Origin: Olsenella sp. oral taxon 807
GTDB taxonomy: Bacteria; Actinomycetota; Coriobacteriia; Coriobacteriales; Atopobiaceae
Length of the DNA stretch: 64,000 nt
Direction of reading: 5' to 3'
NCBI RefSeq assembly: GCF_001189515.2
Contig: NZ_CP012069.2
Location: 1,984,001 to 2,048,000 of the forward strand
The translations under genes were made by a program, and so were the position numbers. Shown here piece by piece: positions 1 to 9,061 of the stretch. Positions within the stretch are counted from its first letter, which is position 1. Every line of letters begins with the position of its first letter. The notes under the pieces were generated by a model. That model was not told where the DNA came from, did no database searches, and saw only the letters and a list, made by a program, of their open reading frames with translations.

Positions 1-1470
1 CGTGCTGCCCAACACCTCGTGGCAGGTCACAGCCACATGCGAGTGCGCATAGCGCACCGCGTTCTCGAGAAGGTTGCGCAACGCCTGTCCTAGGAGCTGC
101 GCGTCGCCTGCGCACACGAGTGGTTCCACGCCGCTCACGTCAAGGGATACGGCACTGCGCCTCTCAAGACTTGAGACCTCCTCATAGATGAGGTCACATA
201 GGTCAAGGGGGACCAGATTGACCTGCAGGCGTCCCTCATCCTGACGGGCGAGGGCCAAGAGGTCGGCCACGATGCCCTGCAGCTGCTCGTTCTCGTTCGC
301 AAGATCGCTCAGGAGAGTGGACGGGTCGACCGCCTCGGGATGGGCCCGTGCGGTCTCGAGCATGACCTTGGTCGCGGCAACAGGACCCTTGAGCTCGTGC
401 GACGCATCCGAGACGAAACGACGTTGCGCGTCCATCGCCGCCTCGACTCGCGCAAGCAGATCGTTAAAGGTCCTGGCGAGGCGAGAGAGGTCCCTGTCGC
501 CGTCTGGTACGCTCACGCGTCGCGAGAGATCACTCGCCGTGATCGCCTCGGCACTCTGGCGCATCCTTTCGACGGGCCGCAACGTCCTTTCGGTCATGTG
601 CCAAGAGAACAGCGCCACCACGACCAGCAGGAGGGTGAACACTGCCGCCAGTAGAAGGGCAGCCCCTCGCCCCGTCGCGACCGCAGGCGCGATCGAGGTG
701 AAAGCGACGATGGTGACGCTGCCGTGAGTAGGGCTTGTAGCCTCGCGCTCCATAGCGAGGAAGGGACCCTCGACGCCGAGGACCTCAGAGGCCCTCAGGG
801 AGAGTGCTGGGGATGCCGAGGCCTTGGTGGTTCGCACCGCAGCCGCGATGAGGGAAAGCACGGGAGAGCCTGCGCGACTCCCCTCAGCAGTACGGTCCCC
901 GTCCGCATCGTCGTGGTCCGCATCGTCGTGGTCCCCATCGTCGTGGTCCCGTACCCGCCCGTCACGCTCGCCTAGATCCTCGTCGTCGCGATCCCGCACC
1001 TGTCCGTCTGCGTCGTCGGACCTCTCACGGCCACCCTCATGGTCACCCTCGTGCTCGGTGGCCTCGCCCCTCTTTTCCTTGGCATCCTCGTCTTCCCCAG
1101 GCCGCAAATCGTCCTCGTCGTCGAGCTCAAGCTCGACATCGTCGTCGAGCTCCGCCTTTTCGCCGATCGCAAGCCCAGTCAGCGGTGCGAGGCCGCGTGC
1201 GTTCTCGCTCGCCACAATGACCCTACCGTCGGCTCCAACCACCTGCACGATGGTCGGGCCAGACGAGTCGACGGCCGAGGCAAGATCTCCCCTCTCCACA
1301 GCCGATCGGGCAAGGTCGAGCCTCTCGACGAGGTTGTCAGAAATAGCCTGCCGCACCACCTGCATCACGCCATAGGAGGCCACCGCAAGCAACAGGAGCA
1401 TCACGGCGGTCGTGGCGCACAGCGTGGACAGCACCACCCTGCCCCGTATGGTCTTGGGTCCTGGCACCAT
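1..1470 (-). CDS. Sensor histidine kinase, 3' end cut by window edge
   Basis: This is a membrane sensor kinase that would phosphorylate the adjacent OmpR-type regulator. I read it on the minus strand from an ATG 4 nt after the regulator stop; the frame is open to base 1, so the protein lacks its C-terminus. Order seen: N-terminal membrane segment (about residues 17-35), a roughly 190-residue outside domain, a second membrane segment, HAMP, the HisKA motif SHELKGP with the phospho-accepting His, then the N-box LRNLLENAVRYA where the ATPase domain begins. The outside domain is odd: it is packed with Asp/Glu and carries repeats of the type DHDDGDHDDADHDDAD (complement of about 905-950). Such a stretch could bind divalent metal; that is inference. 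Kinase identity is very sure, ligand unknown. Confidence 0.93.
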   Translation of the reverse strand, partial: MVPGPKTIRGRVVLSTLCATTAVMLLLLAVASYGVMQVVRQAISDNLVERLDLARSAVERGDLASAVDSSGPTIVQVVGADGRVIVASENARGLAPLTGLAIGEKAELDDDVELELDDEDDLRPGEDEDAKEKRGEATEHEGDHEGGRERSDDADGQVRDRDDEDLGERDGRVRDHDDGDHDDADHDDADGDRTAEGSRAGSPVLSLIAAAVRTTKASASPALSLRASEVLGVEGPFLAMEREATSPTHGSVTIVAFTSIAPAVATGRGAALLLAAVFTLLLVVVALFSWHMTERTLRPVERMRQSAEAITASDLSRRVSVPDGDRDLSRLARTFNDLLARVEAAMDAQRRFVSDASHELKGPVAATKVMLETARAHPEAVDPSTLLSDLANENEQLQGIVADLLALARQDEGRLQVNLVPLDLCDLIYEEVSSLERRSAVSLDVSGVEPLVCAGDAQLLGQALRNLLENAVRYAHSHVAVTCHEVLGST

Positions 1471-1474
1471 GCAA

Positions 1475-2140
1475 TCAGCCCATTCGGTACCCGACGCCAC
1501 GCACGGTCTCGATGAGTGACGTTCGACCGCTCCCGTCGAGCTTCTTGCGCAGGTAGCCGATGTAGACCTCCACCACGTTCTCGCTTCCCATGAAGCGTGC
1601 GCCCCAGACGTGCTCGAGAAGCTGCGCCTTGGTGAGCGCGATGCCTCGTCTGAGCATGAGGTACTCGAGCAGGGCGTACTCGCGCGGCGTGAGCTCGATA
1701 CGACTTCCTCCCCGCTCCACGCGCTTGGAAGCCATGTCGAGCCTGAGGTCTCCCACGCAGAGCACCTTGCCCGCCGCCGCACCACCGCGCCTGGCGAGCG
1801 CCCTGATGCGCGCAAGCAGCACGACCATCGAGAAGGGCTTACGCAGGAAGTCATCCGCCCCGACGTCGAGGGCGTCCGCCTCGTCGTACTCGCCATCCTT
1901 TGCCGTGAGCATGAGGATGGGGGTGGGAACGCCTGAGGAGCGCAGGTTCTGGCAGACCCGGTACCCGTTGAGCTCGGGAAGCATGATGTCAAGCGTAATC
2001 ACGTCGTACGACTGCGCGAGCGCCTTGTCAAGCGCGACGTTGCCGTCAAAGGCCACGTCAACCGAGAGTCCCTCGGCCTCGAGGCTCTTCTTGAGGTAGG
2101 AGACGAGCCTCTGGTCGTCTTCGACAATGAGCACGCGCAT
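1475..2140 (-). CDS. OmpR-family response regulator
   Basis: DNA-binding response regulator of 221 residues, partner of the kinase that follows 4 nt downstream. The receiver domain starts MRVLIVEDDQRLVSYL with the acidic pair, has the phospho-acceptor Asp in DVITLDIMLPE, the conserved Lys in DDFLRKPFS, and a C-terminal winged helix (LTPREYALLEYLM ... ENVVEVYIGYLRKKL ... VRGVGYRMG). The frame is open further upstream, but this ATG has an AGGA Shine-Dalgarno at suitable distance and fits the family start, so the longer form is rejected. Target genes are not visible; the exported acidic protein upstream is a plausible one. Confidence 0.95.
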   Translation of the reverse strand: MRVLIVEDDQRLVSYLKKSLEAEGLSVDVAFDGNVALDKALAQSYDVITLDIMLPELNGYRVCQNLRSSGVPTPILMLTAKDGEYDEADALDVGADDFLRKPFSMVVLLARIRALARRGGAAAGKVLCVGDLRLDMASKRVERGGSRIELTPREYALLEYLMLRRGIALTKAQLLEHVWGARFMGSENVVEVYIGYLRKKLDGSGRTSLIETVRGVGYRMG

Positions 2141-2225
2141 GGGGCCATCCTGTTCGTCGTGACGTCGCGAGTGATGACGCAAGTGATGACTGACGGGTGA
2201 TCTGTCTTTCCATGATACAGGAGTG

Positions 2226-2424
2226 ATGGAATGGCGTGGGGTGCGCCCGTCGACGCAGCTGCGGGCGACTCGTCGTTTGCCGCCCGTTTGATGGAATGGC
2301 GTGGGGTGCGCCCGTCGACGCACCCCGCCTGTACCCCTGGCCGATGCCCCGATCGCCCTCAGTCGTCGTGGTCACCTTAGTCGTCCTCAACCGCCCCGGT
2401 CGCCCTCAGTCGTCATGGTCGTCG
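2226..2424. repeat. Two pairs of short direct repeats, including a copy of a gene 3' end
   Basis: A 33-34 bp word containing GGAATGGCGTGGGGTGCGCC occurs at about 2226 and again at about 2291. A second word, CGCCCTCAGTCGTC, occurs at 2353 and 2402; the right copy is the very end of the neighbouring exported-protein gene (its Asp/His tail and stop). The left copy looks like a partial duplication of that 3' end. Confidence 0.75.
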
Positions 2425-2942
2425 CAATCGAACGGATTGGGGTGCTGGGCCTCCCAGACGTCGTCTTCGACACCGGGATGGGCGGCCTTCCAGGCATCCT
2501 TTGCCGCCTCATACTCCTGCCTGGTTGCAAAGGTAGTGCCATCTTGGCCACCATCTGGGGCAGTGCCGCCAGATGGCGTGCCTCCACCCTGTGCGGCAGA
2601 GCATCGTGGCGCCTCGTAGGGATCAAGCACGTCATCGTCGACGCCGTAGGTTTGCTCGAACTCCCGCTCAGTCATACCGTAGTGCTCCCAGAGGAACTGG
2701 TCCGTGTCGTAGAACGTGGTCTTTTTCGCATCTTCGATGATCTCCTCCAAGGTCGCGGGCGCGGTCGTGGCTCCCTTGGAATCGCTCGTCGTGCTTGCAG
2801 CTGCGGATGCGATCTTTTGGGGATCGCCCGCCGTAGCCGCACGCGCGACACCAACCCCGATGACCACCAACACAGTCGTGACTACCACCGCGATGAGGAC
2901 GCGTCCCTTCAAGGACGTCTGGGCGAACGTACTGGTCTTCAT
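2406..2942 (-). CDS. Small exported or membrane-anchored acidic protein, unknown function
   Basis: Protein of 178 residues starting MKTSTFAQTSLKGRV; the ATG is preceded by an AGAGAGGAG ribosome site. Residues about 13-33 form one hydrophobic segment (signal anchor or signal peptide), followed by an Ala/Thr-rich linker and an acidic, Pro/Gly-containing C-terminal half ending FDCDDHDD. I do not recognise a named family. It lies upstream of, and on the same strand as, the two-component system whose sensor carries similar Asp/His clusters, which suggests a shared signal, perhaps a metal ion. A 3'-end copy lies just downstream of its stop. Confidence 0.75.
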   Translation of the reverse strand: MKTSTFAQTSLKGRVLIAVVVTTVLVVIGVGVARAATAGDPQKIASAAASTTSDSKGATTAPATLEEIIEDAKKTTFYDTDQFLWEHYGMTEREFEQTYGVDDDVLDPYEAPRCSAAQGGGTPSGGTAPDGGQDGTTFATRQEYEAAKDAWKAAHPGVEDDVWEAQHPNPFDCDDHDD

Positions 2943-3148
2943 GTCCCGCTCCTCTCTCTTCTCTCTTGTACCTTGGCCACACGATACAGAACGCAACTGA
3001 GAGGACGCTGAGAGACAGGCACAGCACGTAGGGCCAAGCTCGACGAAGCTCCCGCAAGAACCTGCCGCGCAGGCGTCGGCGACAGACGCCTTCCGTACGC
3101 GGTATCCTAGGTACTCGACAGATAACCCGACGCCTTGGGGAGAGACCT

Positions 3149-3586
3149 ATGGAATACCGATTCTATGGCTGGGAGCATGCGGACATGCCGCCCGCCAACC
3201 CGCGATACGCACGCGTCAAGACCCCTCGGGACCTCTATGACCTGCTCTCTGGACTCTGGTGTGCCAAGACCTGCGCTCCGAGGTTACGGGCACAGTGGTC
3301 GCCTGAGGACAGGACGCTCGGCCAGTGCTCCATCACGGCCTTTCTCGCCCAGGACATCTTTGGTGGGAAGGTGTTCGGCATCTTGCGCCCTGGTGGCAAC
3401 TTCCACTGCTACAACGTGGTGAGTGGGCGTGCGTTCGATCTCACGAGCGAGCAGTTCTCGGACTGTACGCTCGACTATACAGAGAACCCCGAACAGTTTC
3501 GCGAGGTACACTTTGCCGCAGATGAGAAGCGCCTGCGCTACGAGCTCCTCAAGGCACGCCTGGATGCGGCCCTCGGGCTTGGGTGA
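3149..3586 (+). CDS. YunG-like protein
   Basis: Cytosolic protein of 145 residues resembling the YunG family of uncharacterised bacterial proteins. Family-type motifs visible are LGQCSITAFLAQDIFGG near residue 60 and FHCYNVVSGRAFDLTSEQF near residue 95. Cys and His in these motifs resemble a papain-like catalytic arrangement, but activity has not been shown for this family as far as I know. The ATG follows a GGGGAGAGACCT ribosome site; a longer frame start 14 nt upstream is out of frame and rejected. It appears to be a single-gene unit with a TATCCT-like -10 box about 40 nt upstream. Confidence 0.75.
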   Translation: MEYRFYGWEHADMPPANPRYARVKTPRDLYDLLSGLWCAKTCAPRLRAQWSPEDRTLGQCSITAFLAQDIFGGKVFGILRPGGNFHCYNVVSGRAFDLTSEQFSDCTLDYTENPEQFREVHFAADEKRLRYELLKARLDAALGLG

Positions 3587-3753
3587 GGGCGACGCGGTAG
3601 GGACTGCAGTCGAGGGGTCGCAAGGACGGGCTCCTCACCGTGAGCTGGGACGCTCGCTCGCGTTGCGTCACCGCATGATTGATTGGCGAGCGCCGACACC
3701 CTCGCCTACCGTACAATGACTAAGACGGCACGGGCACACAGGGAGCGGATGGC

Positions 3754-4695
3754 ATGGCGCAGGTCAACTTTGGAAACACGCTCGTCGTAGCAAATCCCGC
3801 CGCCCACAGCGGGAAAAACGCGAACGCAGCGCGGGAAGTCGAGGAGCTTCTCGCCTCGACTGGCATGACTGCGGCTATAGGGCGTCATCTCACGGCAGGC
3901 CCCGGGGATGCGACGTCCCTCGCGGCGCACTCGACCGACGTCGACACGATCGTCGCCGTCGGCGGAGATGGCCTCATCCATGAGGTCGCAAACGGCCTCG
4001 TGGCGCTTCCTCGCGACAAGCGCCCCGTGCTCGCCGTCATCCCCATGGGGTCGGGCAACGACTTCGCACGCACCTTGGGCCTCAGAAGAAACGATGCCAA
4101 AGGCGCCCTGGAGCAGCTGCGTCAAGGCAGACGTAAAACCATCGACTTGGGACGCGTCTCGACAGACGCCGGTACAAGTGTCCACTTTGTCCAGACCCTC
4201 TCGTTTGGCCTCGATGCGGCCATCGCCCTCGACACGACCAGACGCCGCGCAGGCGGATCCCTCCAGAGGGGGTCGGGACTCTTCGTGAGCTCGGGGCTGC
4301 ACATCATGGCGACGGCCCACAAGGGCTATCCCTGCACGATGACGCTGGGAGAGTCACCGCCTCGAGAGCTCAGGGAACTCATCCTTGCCGTACAGAATGG
4401 CCCGACCTACGGAGGGGGCTTCAGGGTCTGCCCCCACGCACGGCCTGACGACGGCCTTCTTGACATCTGCTTCAACGTGCGCAGGCCGCCGACCCCTGCG
4501 CTCCTGTGCCTCTTTGGCCTCGCGCGCCTAGGTAGGCACACGGCCTCGAGAGCCATCGAGTCCCAGCAGCTGACGCAGCTCGAACTCGACTTTGCCGAAC
4601 GACAACCTCCCTGCCAGATAGACGGAGAGTGGCTTGGCGGACGTCACTTCTCGATAGAGGTCGAACCAGGGGCACTGGACGTCATCTTCCCTTAA
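3754..4695 (+). CDS. Diacylglycerol kinase family lipid kinase (DagK/YegS type)
   Basis: ATP-dependent lipid kinase of 313 residues, expected at the inner face of the membrane phosphorylating diacylglycerol or a related lipid. Visible motifs: LVVANPAAHSGKNA at the N-terminus, the glycine-rich nucleotide loop AVGGDGLIHEVANGL near residue 70, and IPMGSGNDFARTLG near residue 95, all typical of the DAGK catalytic domain. The C-terminal beta-sandwich half includes QNGPTYGGGF and QIDGEWLGG. The ATG is preceded by GGGAGCGG; a TACAAT -10 box lies about 40 nt upstream. It converges with ptsI. Confidence 0.93.
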   Translation: MAQVNFGNTLVVANPAAHSGKNANAAREVEELLASTGMTAAIGRHLTAGPGDATSLAAHSTDVDTIVAVGGDGLIHEVANGLVALPRDKRPVLAVIPMGSGNDFARTLGLRRNDAKGALEQLRQGRRKTIDLGRVSTDAGTSVHFVQTLSFGLDAAIALDTTRRRAGGSLQRGSGLFVSSGLHIMATAHKGYPCTMTLGESPPRELRELILAVQNGPTYGGGFRVCPHARPDDGLLDICFNVRRPPTPALLCLFGLARLGRHTASRAIESQQLTQLELDFAERQPPCQIDGEWLGGRHFSIEVEPGALDVIFP

Positions 4696-4828
4696 GACCG
4701 TACGACCCCTGCGTCCACCCAAGAGCGGATCGCTGACACAGAGGGCGGACCCGCCGCTTTCCGACGAGCCCGCCCCTACGCCCCTACAGAAACAAGAGGG
4801 CGTACAGACCCCCTGCTTAGTAGGCCCC

Positions 4829-6532
4829 CTACTTCGCGGCGGCCTGGAGTGCGGCCTTGACCTCAGCGGCGGTCTTGAGGGTGAGGACCTTCTCCGTCAA
4901 GACGTCAGCCTCTTCCTTCGTCCACTGGCTGATGATGCGACGTGTGCGCAGGATGGAGGGGGCGCTTACGGAGAACTCGCCCAGACCGAAGGAGATGAGC
5001 ACCGGGATGAGCAGCGGGTCAGCCGCAGCCTCGCCACACATGCCGACCATGATGCCCCGCTTGTTGCCCTCGGAGATGATGCGCTTGAGAGAGCGCAGGA
5101 CAGCCGGCTGGTATACCTCATAGAGGTAGGCGACGCGATCATTGCCGCGATCGGCGCACATGGTGTAGCCAATGAGGTCGTTGGTGCCTATGGAGAAGAA
5201 GTCGCACACCTCGGCGAGGTTGTCGGCAATGAGCGACGCAGCAGGCGTCTCTATCATGGTGCCGACCTCGATGTCTGGGTCATAGGAGACGCCGCGCTCG
5301 TCGAGCTCCTTCTTGCACTCCTCGACAAGGGACCTGGCCTTACGGACCTCATCGAGGGCGGTCACGAGCGGTAGCATGATCTTGATGTCACCGAAGGCGG
5401 ATGCGCGCAGAAGGGCCGTGAGCTGGACCTTGTACTGATCGGGATTGTTCAGGCAGTAACGGATGGCGCGGAAGCCCATGAAGGGGTTGTCCTCCTTCTG
5501 GAGGTTCATGTAGGGAATCTCCTTGTCACCGCCCACATCGAGCGTGCGGATGATGATGGGGCGGCCCTTCATGCGCAGCGCGACCTTCTGGTACGCGGCA
5601 AACTGCTCGTCCTCGCTCGGCAGCTCCTTGGCGTCCATGAAGAGGAACTCGGAGCGGAACAGGCCGATGCCCTCGGCGTCATGCTCGGCTGCCGCGTTCG
5701 CGTCGTCGGGGTTACCGATGTTGGCGACGAGCAGCTTCGTCTCGCCGTCGGCAGTGATGGTCTTCTTGCCACGGTAGGTCTCCAGAGCGGCCTTGTCGTC
5801 TGCGTAGGCCTTGGCCTTGGCACGGTACGCCTCGAGGTCCTCCTTGGAGGGCTGGACCAAGACGTCCCCCGCACTGCCATCGACGATGACCATGTCGCCG
5901 GTCTTGATGTGTTCGGTCGCGTCCTCCACGGAGAGAACCGCGGGGATCTCGAGCGCGCGGGCGATGATGGCCGAGTGCGAGGTGCGCCCGCCCGTCTCCG
6001 TGACGATACCGGCGACGTTCTCCTTGTCGATGTCGGCCGTCATCGAGGGGGTGAGCTCCTTGACGACGATGATCGAGTTCTCGGGCAGGGTCGAGAGGTC
6101 GACGACCTCCTTGCCCAACAGATCTGCAAGAAGGCCGGTCTTAACGTCGGCCACATCGGTCGCGCGCTCGCGGAAGAGCTCATCGTCCATCTGGGAGAAC
6201 ATCGTGTAGTAGGTGTTGTAGGCCTCGCTCACGGCCTGCTCGGCGCACATGCCGGCGTCAATGGAGCTGTTGACCGTGTCATGGATGCCCTCGTCCTCGG
6301 CAAACTCGATGTGGGCGCCCATGATGAGGGCAGCCTCCTCGCCAACACTTACCTTCATGCGCTCTATCTGAGCGTTGGTCTGGGCGACGAACTTCTCGAG
6401 GGCAGCCTCGTAGCGCTGCTTCTCCTTCTCGGGATCCTCCGGTGCAACCGGGGTGAACGAAACGTCGGGAGCCACAGCCACCTGCGCGACGCCAATACCA
6501 AAGCCATCCGATGCATTGACACCTTTGAACAT
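4829..6532 (-). CDS. ptsI: PTS enzyme I (phosphoenolpyruvate-protein phosphotransferase)
   Basis: Cytosolic enzyme I that transfers phosphate from PEP to HPr and so powers sugar uptake. The protein has 567 residues, the normal length. Active-site His is H186 in TGGRTSHSAIIARAL; the PEP-binding TIM-barrel region carries GLFRSEFLFMD, IRTLDVGGDKEIPY, DFFSIGTNDLIGYT and the C-terminal MVGMCGEAAADP cysteine loop. The ATG has a strong AGGAGGG ribosome site. It follows the 1-phosphofructokinase-type gene by 82 nt on the same strand, so the two are probably co-transcribed. No ptsH is seen in the window. Confidence 0.98.
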   Translation of the reverse strand: MFKGVNASDGFGIGVAQVAVAPDVSFTPVAPEDPEKEKQRYEAALEKFVAQTNAQIERMKVSVGEEAALIMGAHIEFAEDEGIHDTVNSSIDAGMCAEQAVSEAYNTYYTMFSQMDDELFRERATDVADVKTGLLADLLGKEVVDLSTLPENSIIVVKELTPSMTADIDKENVAGIVTETGGRTSHSAIIARALEIPAVLSVEDATEHIKTGDMVIVDGSAGDVLVQPSKEDLEAYRAKAKAYADDKAALETYRGKKTITADGETKLLVANIGNPDDANAAAEHDAEGIGLFRSEFLFMDAKELPSEDEQFAAYQKVALRMKGRPIIIRTLDVGGDKEIPYMNLQKEDNPFMGFRAIRYCLNNPDQYKVQLTALLRASAFGDIKIMLPLVTALDEVRKARSLVEECKKELDERGVSYDPDIEVGTMIETPAASLIADNLAEVCDFFSIGTNDLIGYTMCADRGNDRVAYLYEVYQPAVLRSLKRIISEGNKRGIMVGMCGEAAADPLLIPVLISFGLGEFSVSAPSILRTRRIISQWTKEEADVLTEKVLTLKTAAEVKAALQAAAK

Positions 6533-6614
6533 TGAACCCTCCTATCGAAGAACCACCTAGACACCCGTGCTCAGAAAGCGACCCCGATAAGGACCGCGAG
6601 AAACCCGGCCGAAC

Positions 6615-7544
6615 CTACTTGCCCTTGCCCTCTATGAGCTTCGTGAGGGCACCATAGACCTTGTCGATGGTCGAGCGCCTCGCGATGCCCTTACTGGCTG
6701 CGGTCGCGGTACCGCAGGCGGAGGCAAAGCGCAGTGCCGTCTCGTAGTCGGCACCCTCCTGGGTCTTGGCAACGAAGCCCGCCACCATGGAGTCACCGGC
6801 ACCCGTGGCGTTGACCAGGCGAATCTTTGCCGTCGGAACCATGTGGGTCTCACCGTTCTCGTCGTAGAGCAGCGAGCCATGCCCGCCGCAGGAGACGATG
6901 ACGTTCTGCGCACCACGCTTTTGCAGTTCCTGCGCAAAGGGGATACACTCCTCGGGCGTCTCGGGCCTTGCGTCAAAGATGCGCCCGACCTCATGGTTGT
7001 TTGGCTTGATGAGGAAGGGGTGTGCGGCCAAGGACTCCAGAAGCAGGTTGCCGGGGGCGTCAACGACGAAGCGCACGCCCCGATCCTCGAGGCGCTTCAT
7101 GATGACGTCGTACATGCTCTCGGGAAGCGACTTGGGGATGGAGCCCGTGAGCACGAGCGTATCCCCCTTGCCGATGTAGTCGATGCGCTCAAGCAGCTCG
7201 TCGACCTTCTTCTCGGAGATCTTGGGCCCCATGCCGTTAACCATGGTCATGACGATGCCGTTGAGCTTGACGTTGATACGGGTGAAACCGCGGTCAAGCC
7301 GGACGAAGTTGGAGGCGACACCATTTTTCTGCATCGTCTTGACGAGATAGTCGCCCGTAAAGCCCGCGACGATGCCGAAGGCGATATTGGCGACCTTGAG
7401 CTCGTTGAGGAGGGTGGAGATGTTGATGCCGTTTCCACCACAGTAGAGTTCCTCACTCGATGATCGATTTGTGAAGCCCATGTCCAGTGTCAGGGGGTGC
7501 ATGACGTAATCAATGGCTGGATTCAGCGTGACAGTGTAAATCAA
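6615..7544 (-). CDS. fruK: 1-phosphofructokinase (PfkB-type hexose kinase)
   Basis: Cytosolic PfkB-family sugar kinase of 309 residues that most likely phosphorylates fructose 1-phosphate made by PTS uptake. It starts MIYTVTLNPAIDYVM, the hallmark of the 1-phosphofructokinase/tagatose-6-phosphate kinase subfamily; GGNGINISTLLNEL is the sugar-binding motif and NATGAGDSMVAGF near residue 245 holds the catalytic Asp. Context beside ptsI supports the fructose role. LacC-type tagatose-6-phosphate kinase is the main alternative. The ATG is preceded by AAGGAGCTTACGTTG. Phosphofructose-specific IIABC genes are not visible. Confidence 0.88.
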   Translation of the reverse strand: MIYTVTLNPAIDYVMHPLTLDMGFTNRSSSEELYCGGNGINISTLLNELKVANIAFGIVAGFTGDYLVKTMQKNGVASNFVRLDRGFTRINVKLNGIVMTMVNGMGPKISEKKVDELLERIDYIGKGDTLVLTGSIPKSLPESMYDVIMKRLEDRGVRFVVDAPGNLLLESLAAHPFLIKPNNHEVGRIFDARPETPEECIPFAQELQKRGAQNVIVSCGGHGSLLYDENGETHMVPTAKIRLVNATGAGDSMVAGFVAKTQEGADYETALRFASACGTATAASKGIARRSTIDKVYGALTKLIEGKGK

Positions 7545-7757
7545 CGTAAGCTCCTTCCAAGGAACAACCTACTGAGTATTATGCCTCAGCGAATCCCGCT
7601 ACGGAACAAGAAAGCAGGCGAATGACTCTGCAAACGTAGCGAACGGCAGGACCGTTGCCGCGGTACGAACCTGAGAGCACACGCTGTGAACCTCCTGCCG
7701 CAGGCCGAGAGGGCGAGAATGAGGGACCACGGGGGCAGGCCGGCGGGCCGAAGAGCC

Positions 7758-7789
7758 GAAAAAGGCCGCCGAGAAAACCTCGACGGCCT
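7758..7789 (-). terminator. Rho-independent terminator downstream of tRNA-Arg
   Basis: On the minus strand an AGGCCG.CGAG stem pairs with CTCG.CGGCCT around a GTTTT loop and is followed directly by a run of T. It sits 10 nt after the tRNA 3' end. Confidence 0.85.
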
Positions 7790-7798
7790 GGTACGCAG

Positions 7799-7875
7799 TG
7801 GTGCTCCCTAGGCGACTCGAACGCCTGACCTGCGGTTTAGAAGACCGATGCTCTATCCAGCTGAGCTAAGGGAGC
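7799..7875 (-). tRNA. tRNA-Arg (anticodon TCT)
   Basis: The 77-nt minus-strand sequence folds as a tRNA: acceptor GCTCCCT/AGGGAGC with discriminator A, D arm GCTC.GAGC, anticodon loop CTTCTAA giving anticodon TCT, T arm GGCG-TTCGAGT-CGCC, and an encoded CCA end. It reads AGA codons. Confidence 0.95.
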
Positions 7876-7932
7876 CTAGGTTTTCCATGATAGCACGAAG
7901 ACGCTCGGCAGAACAGTCACGGGGAAGGCCCG

Positions 7933-8526
7933 TCATGTGATGTTGAGCCTCCTTGCCGCATCGAGCGTCGCCACGATCGTCTTGGCGTCCTTGATGAGCC
8001 CTTGGGCTATCGCCTCCACGACGTCTGGGACGGGTAGCCAGACCACGTCCACGAACTCGCCCTCGTCGGGATGGGAGCTGCCCCTTCTGAGTCCTGTCGC
8101 CCTGAAGATCCTCGTCGCCTCGTTAGTGAAGCCAGGAGCGCCCGCCGAGTAGGCGATGAGCTCTAGGCCATCGGCGATGAGGCCCGTCTCCTCCGTGAGC
8201 TCACGCGCGGCACAGACGGCAGGGTCCTCCCCCTCCTCAAGCTTGCCTGCAGGGATCTCGAGCGTCATCTCGCCGAGCGCGACGCGCCACTGCCTGACCA
8301 GGCAGATTCTTCCATTCTCGACAGCGCAAACGCCCGCACCCCCGTGATGGCGGACTATCTCGCGCACGCCCCTGCCCCCATCGGGAAGCCGCACGTCAAG
8401 TGTCTCGACCGAGAAGATCCTGCCCTCCCACTGCGGGTGTACCCGCTCGACGTCCTCGCGCAGACGTCCATCGGGCGCAAGGAGAGACCTGATGCTCTCC
8501 ACTGACTCTTGTCCCGACACCCCCAA
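7933..8526 (-). CDS. Nudix hydrolase, ADP-ribose pyrophosphatase type
   Basis: Cytosolic hydrolase of about 197 residues that splits nucleoside diphosphate sugars such as ADP-ribose. The full Nudix box GKLEEGEDPAVCAARELTEETGL-type pattern is present (Gly, then REL.EE.G), with the upstream LEIPAG typical of the ADP-ribose pyrophosphatase branch. Start is uncertain: a TTG here has AAGGGGGG 7 nt upstream; a GTG at 8520 and a GTG at 8613 (1 nt after the thioesterase stop, which would allow coupling) are alternatives. It is downstream of the thioesterase on the same strand. Confidence 0.9.
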   Translation of the reverse strand: MGVSGQESVESIRSLLAPDGRLREDVERVHPQWEGRIFSVETLDVRLPDGGRGVREIVRHHGGAGVCAVENGRICLVRQWRVALGEMTLEIPAGKLEEGEDPAVCAARELTEETGLIADGLELIAYSAGAPGFTNEATRIFRATGLRRGSSHPDEGEFVDVVWLPVPDVVEAIAQGLIKDAKTIVATLDAARRLNIT

Positions 8527-8614
8527 CGTCAATCCCCCCTTTTGACAGACAGCGTTGACAGGCACACGACGCACTGGGCAAAGCCTCGCCTCGCACGCCT
8601 CACGCACGAGCACC

Positions 8615-9061
8615 TCATTGAGGGCTGGCTTCCGTGAGCGGCGATGGCCTGCGCCTGAGCGCCTCCGCCCTCAGGCGCAGCTTACGCTCCTGCTCGGATG
8701 CGGGGCTCACGCTCACGCCATGTGCGGCGGGACGTCCCCTTTCATCCGTATGCACGAACGTGAGAAATCCCTCGGCACAGCGACGAGCGCCTACGAGAGC
8801 ACGTGTGTAGATCGTCAGGCTCGAACTTCCGGCTAACACGGGCACGGACTCGAAGCAAACCGTCTCTCCTGGATGCACCGGCAAGGCAAAGTCCATGTCA
8901 TGGAGCCTGACGAAGACCGTCTCGGGACCCAAAAGCTCTGCCGCGCACATGAACGAGGCCTCGACAAGCCACTGGGCCATACTGCCCGCAAAGAGCGTAC
9001 CATGATGGTTGAGCTGCGCAGATACCACAAGGTGGTGTGTCACGAACGGACCGTGTGTCAC
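8615..9061 (-). CDS. Acyl-CoA thioesterase (hotdog fold)
   Basis: Hotdog-fold thioesterase of about 148 residues, expected to hydrolyse acyl-CoA in the cytosol. Family pattern: NHHGTLFAGSMAQWLVEASFMCAA, the central helix with the catalytic acidic residue region, then VFVRLHDMDFALPVHPGETV and a C-terminal FVHTDERGRPA strand. I chose the GTG of VTHGPFVTHH because it begins where family members begin; the frame stays open to a TTG at 9151, whose N-terminus shows no similarity. It leads directly into the Nudix gene. Confidence 0.85.
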   Translation of the reverse strand: MTHGPFVTHHLVVSAQLNHHGTLFAGSMAQWLVEASFMCAAELLGPETVFVRLHDMDFALPVHPGETVCFESVPVLAGSSSLTIYTRALVGARRCAEGFLTFVHTDERGRPAAHGVSVSPASEQERKLRLRAEALRRRPSPLTEASPQ

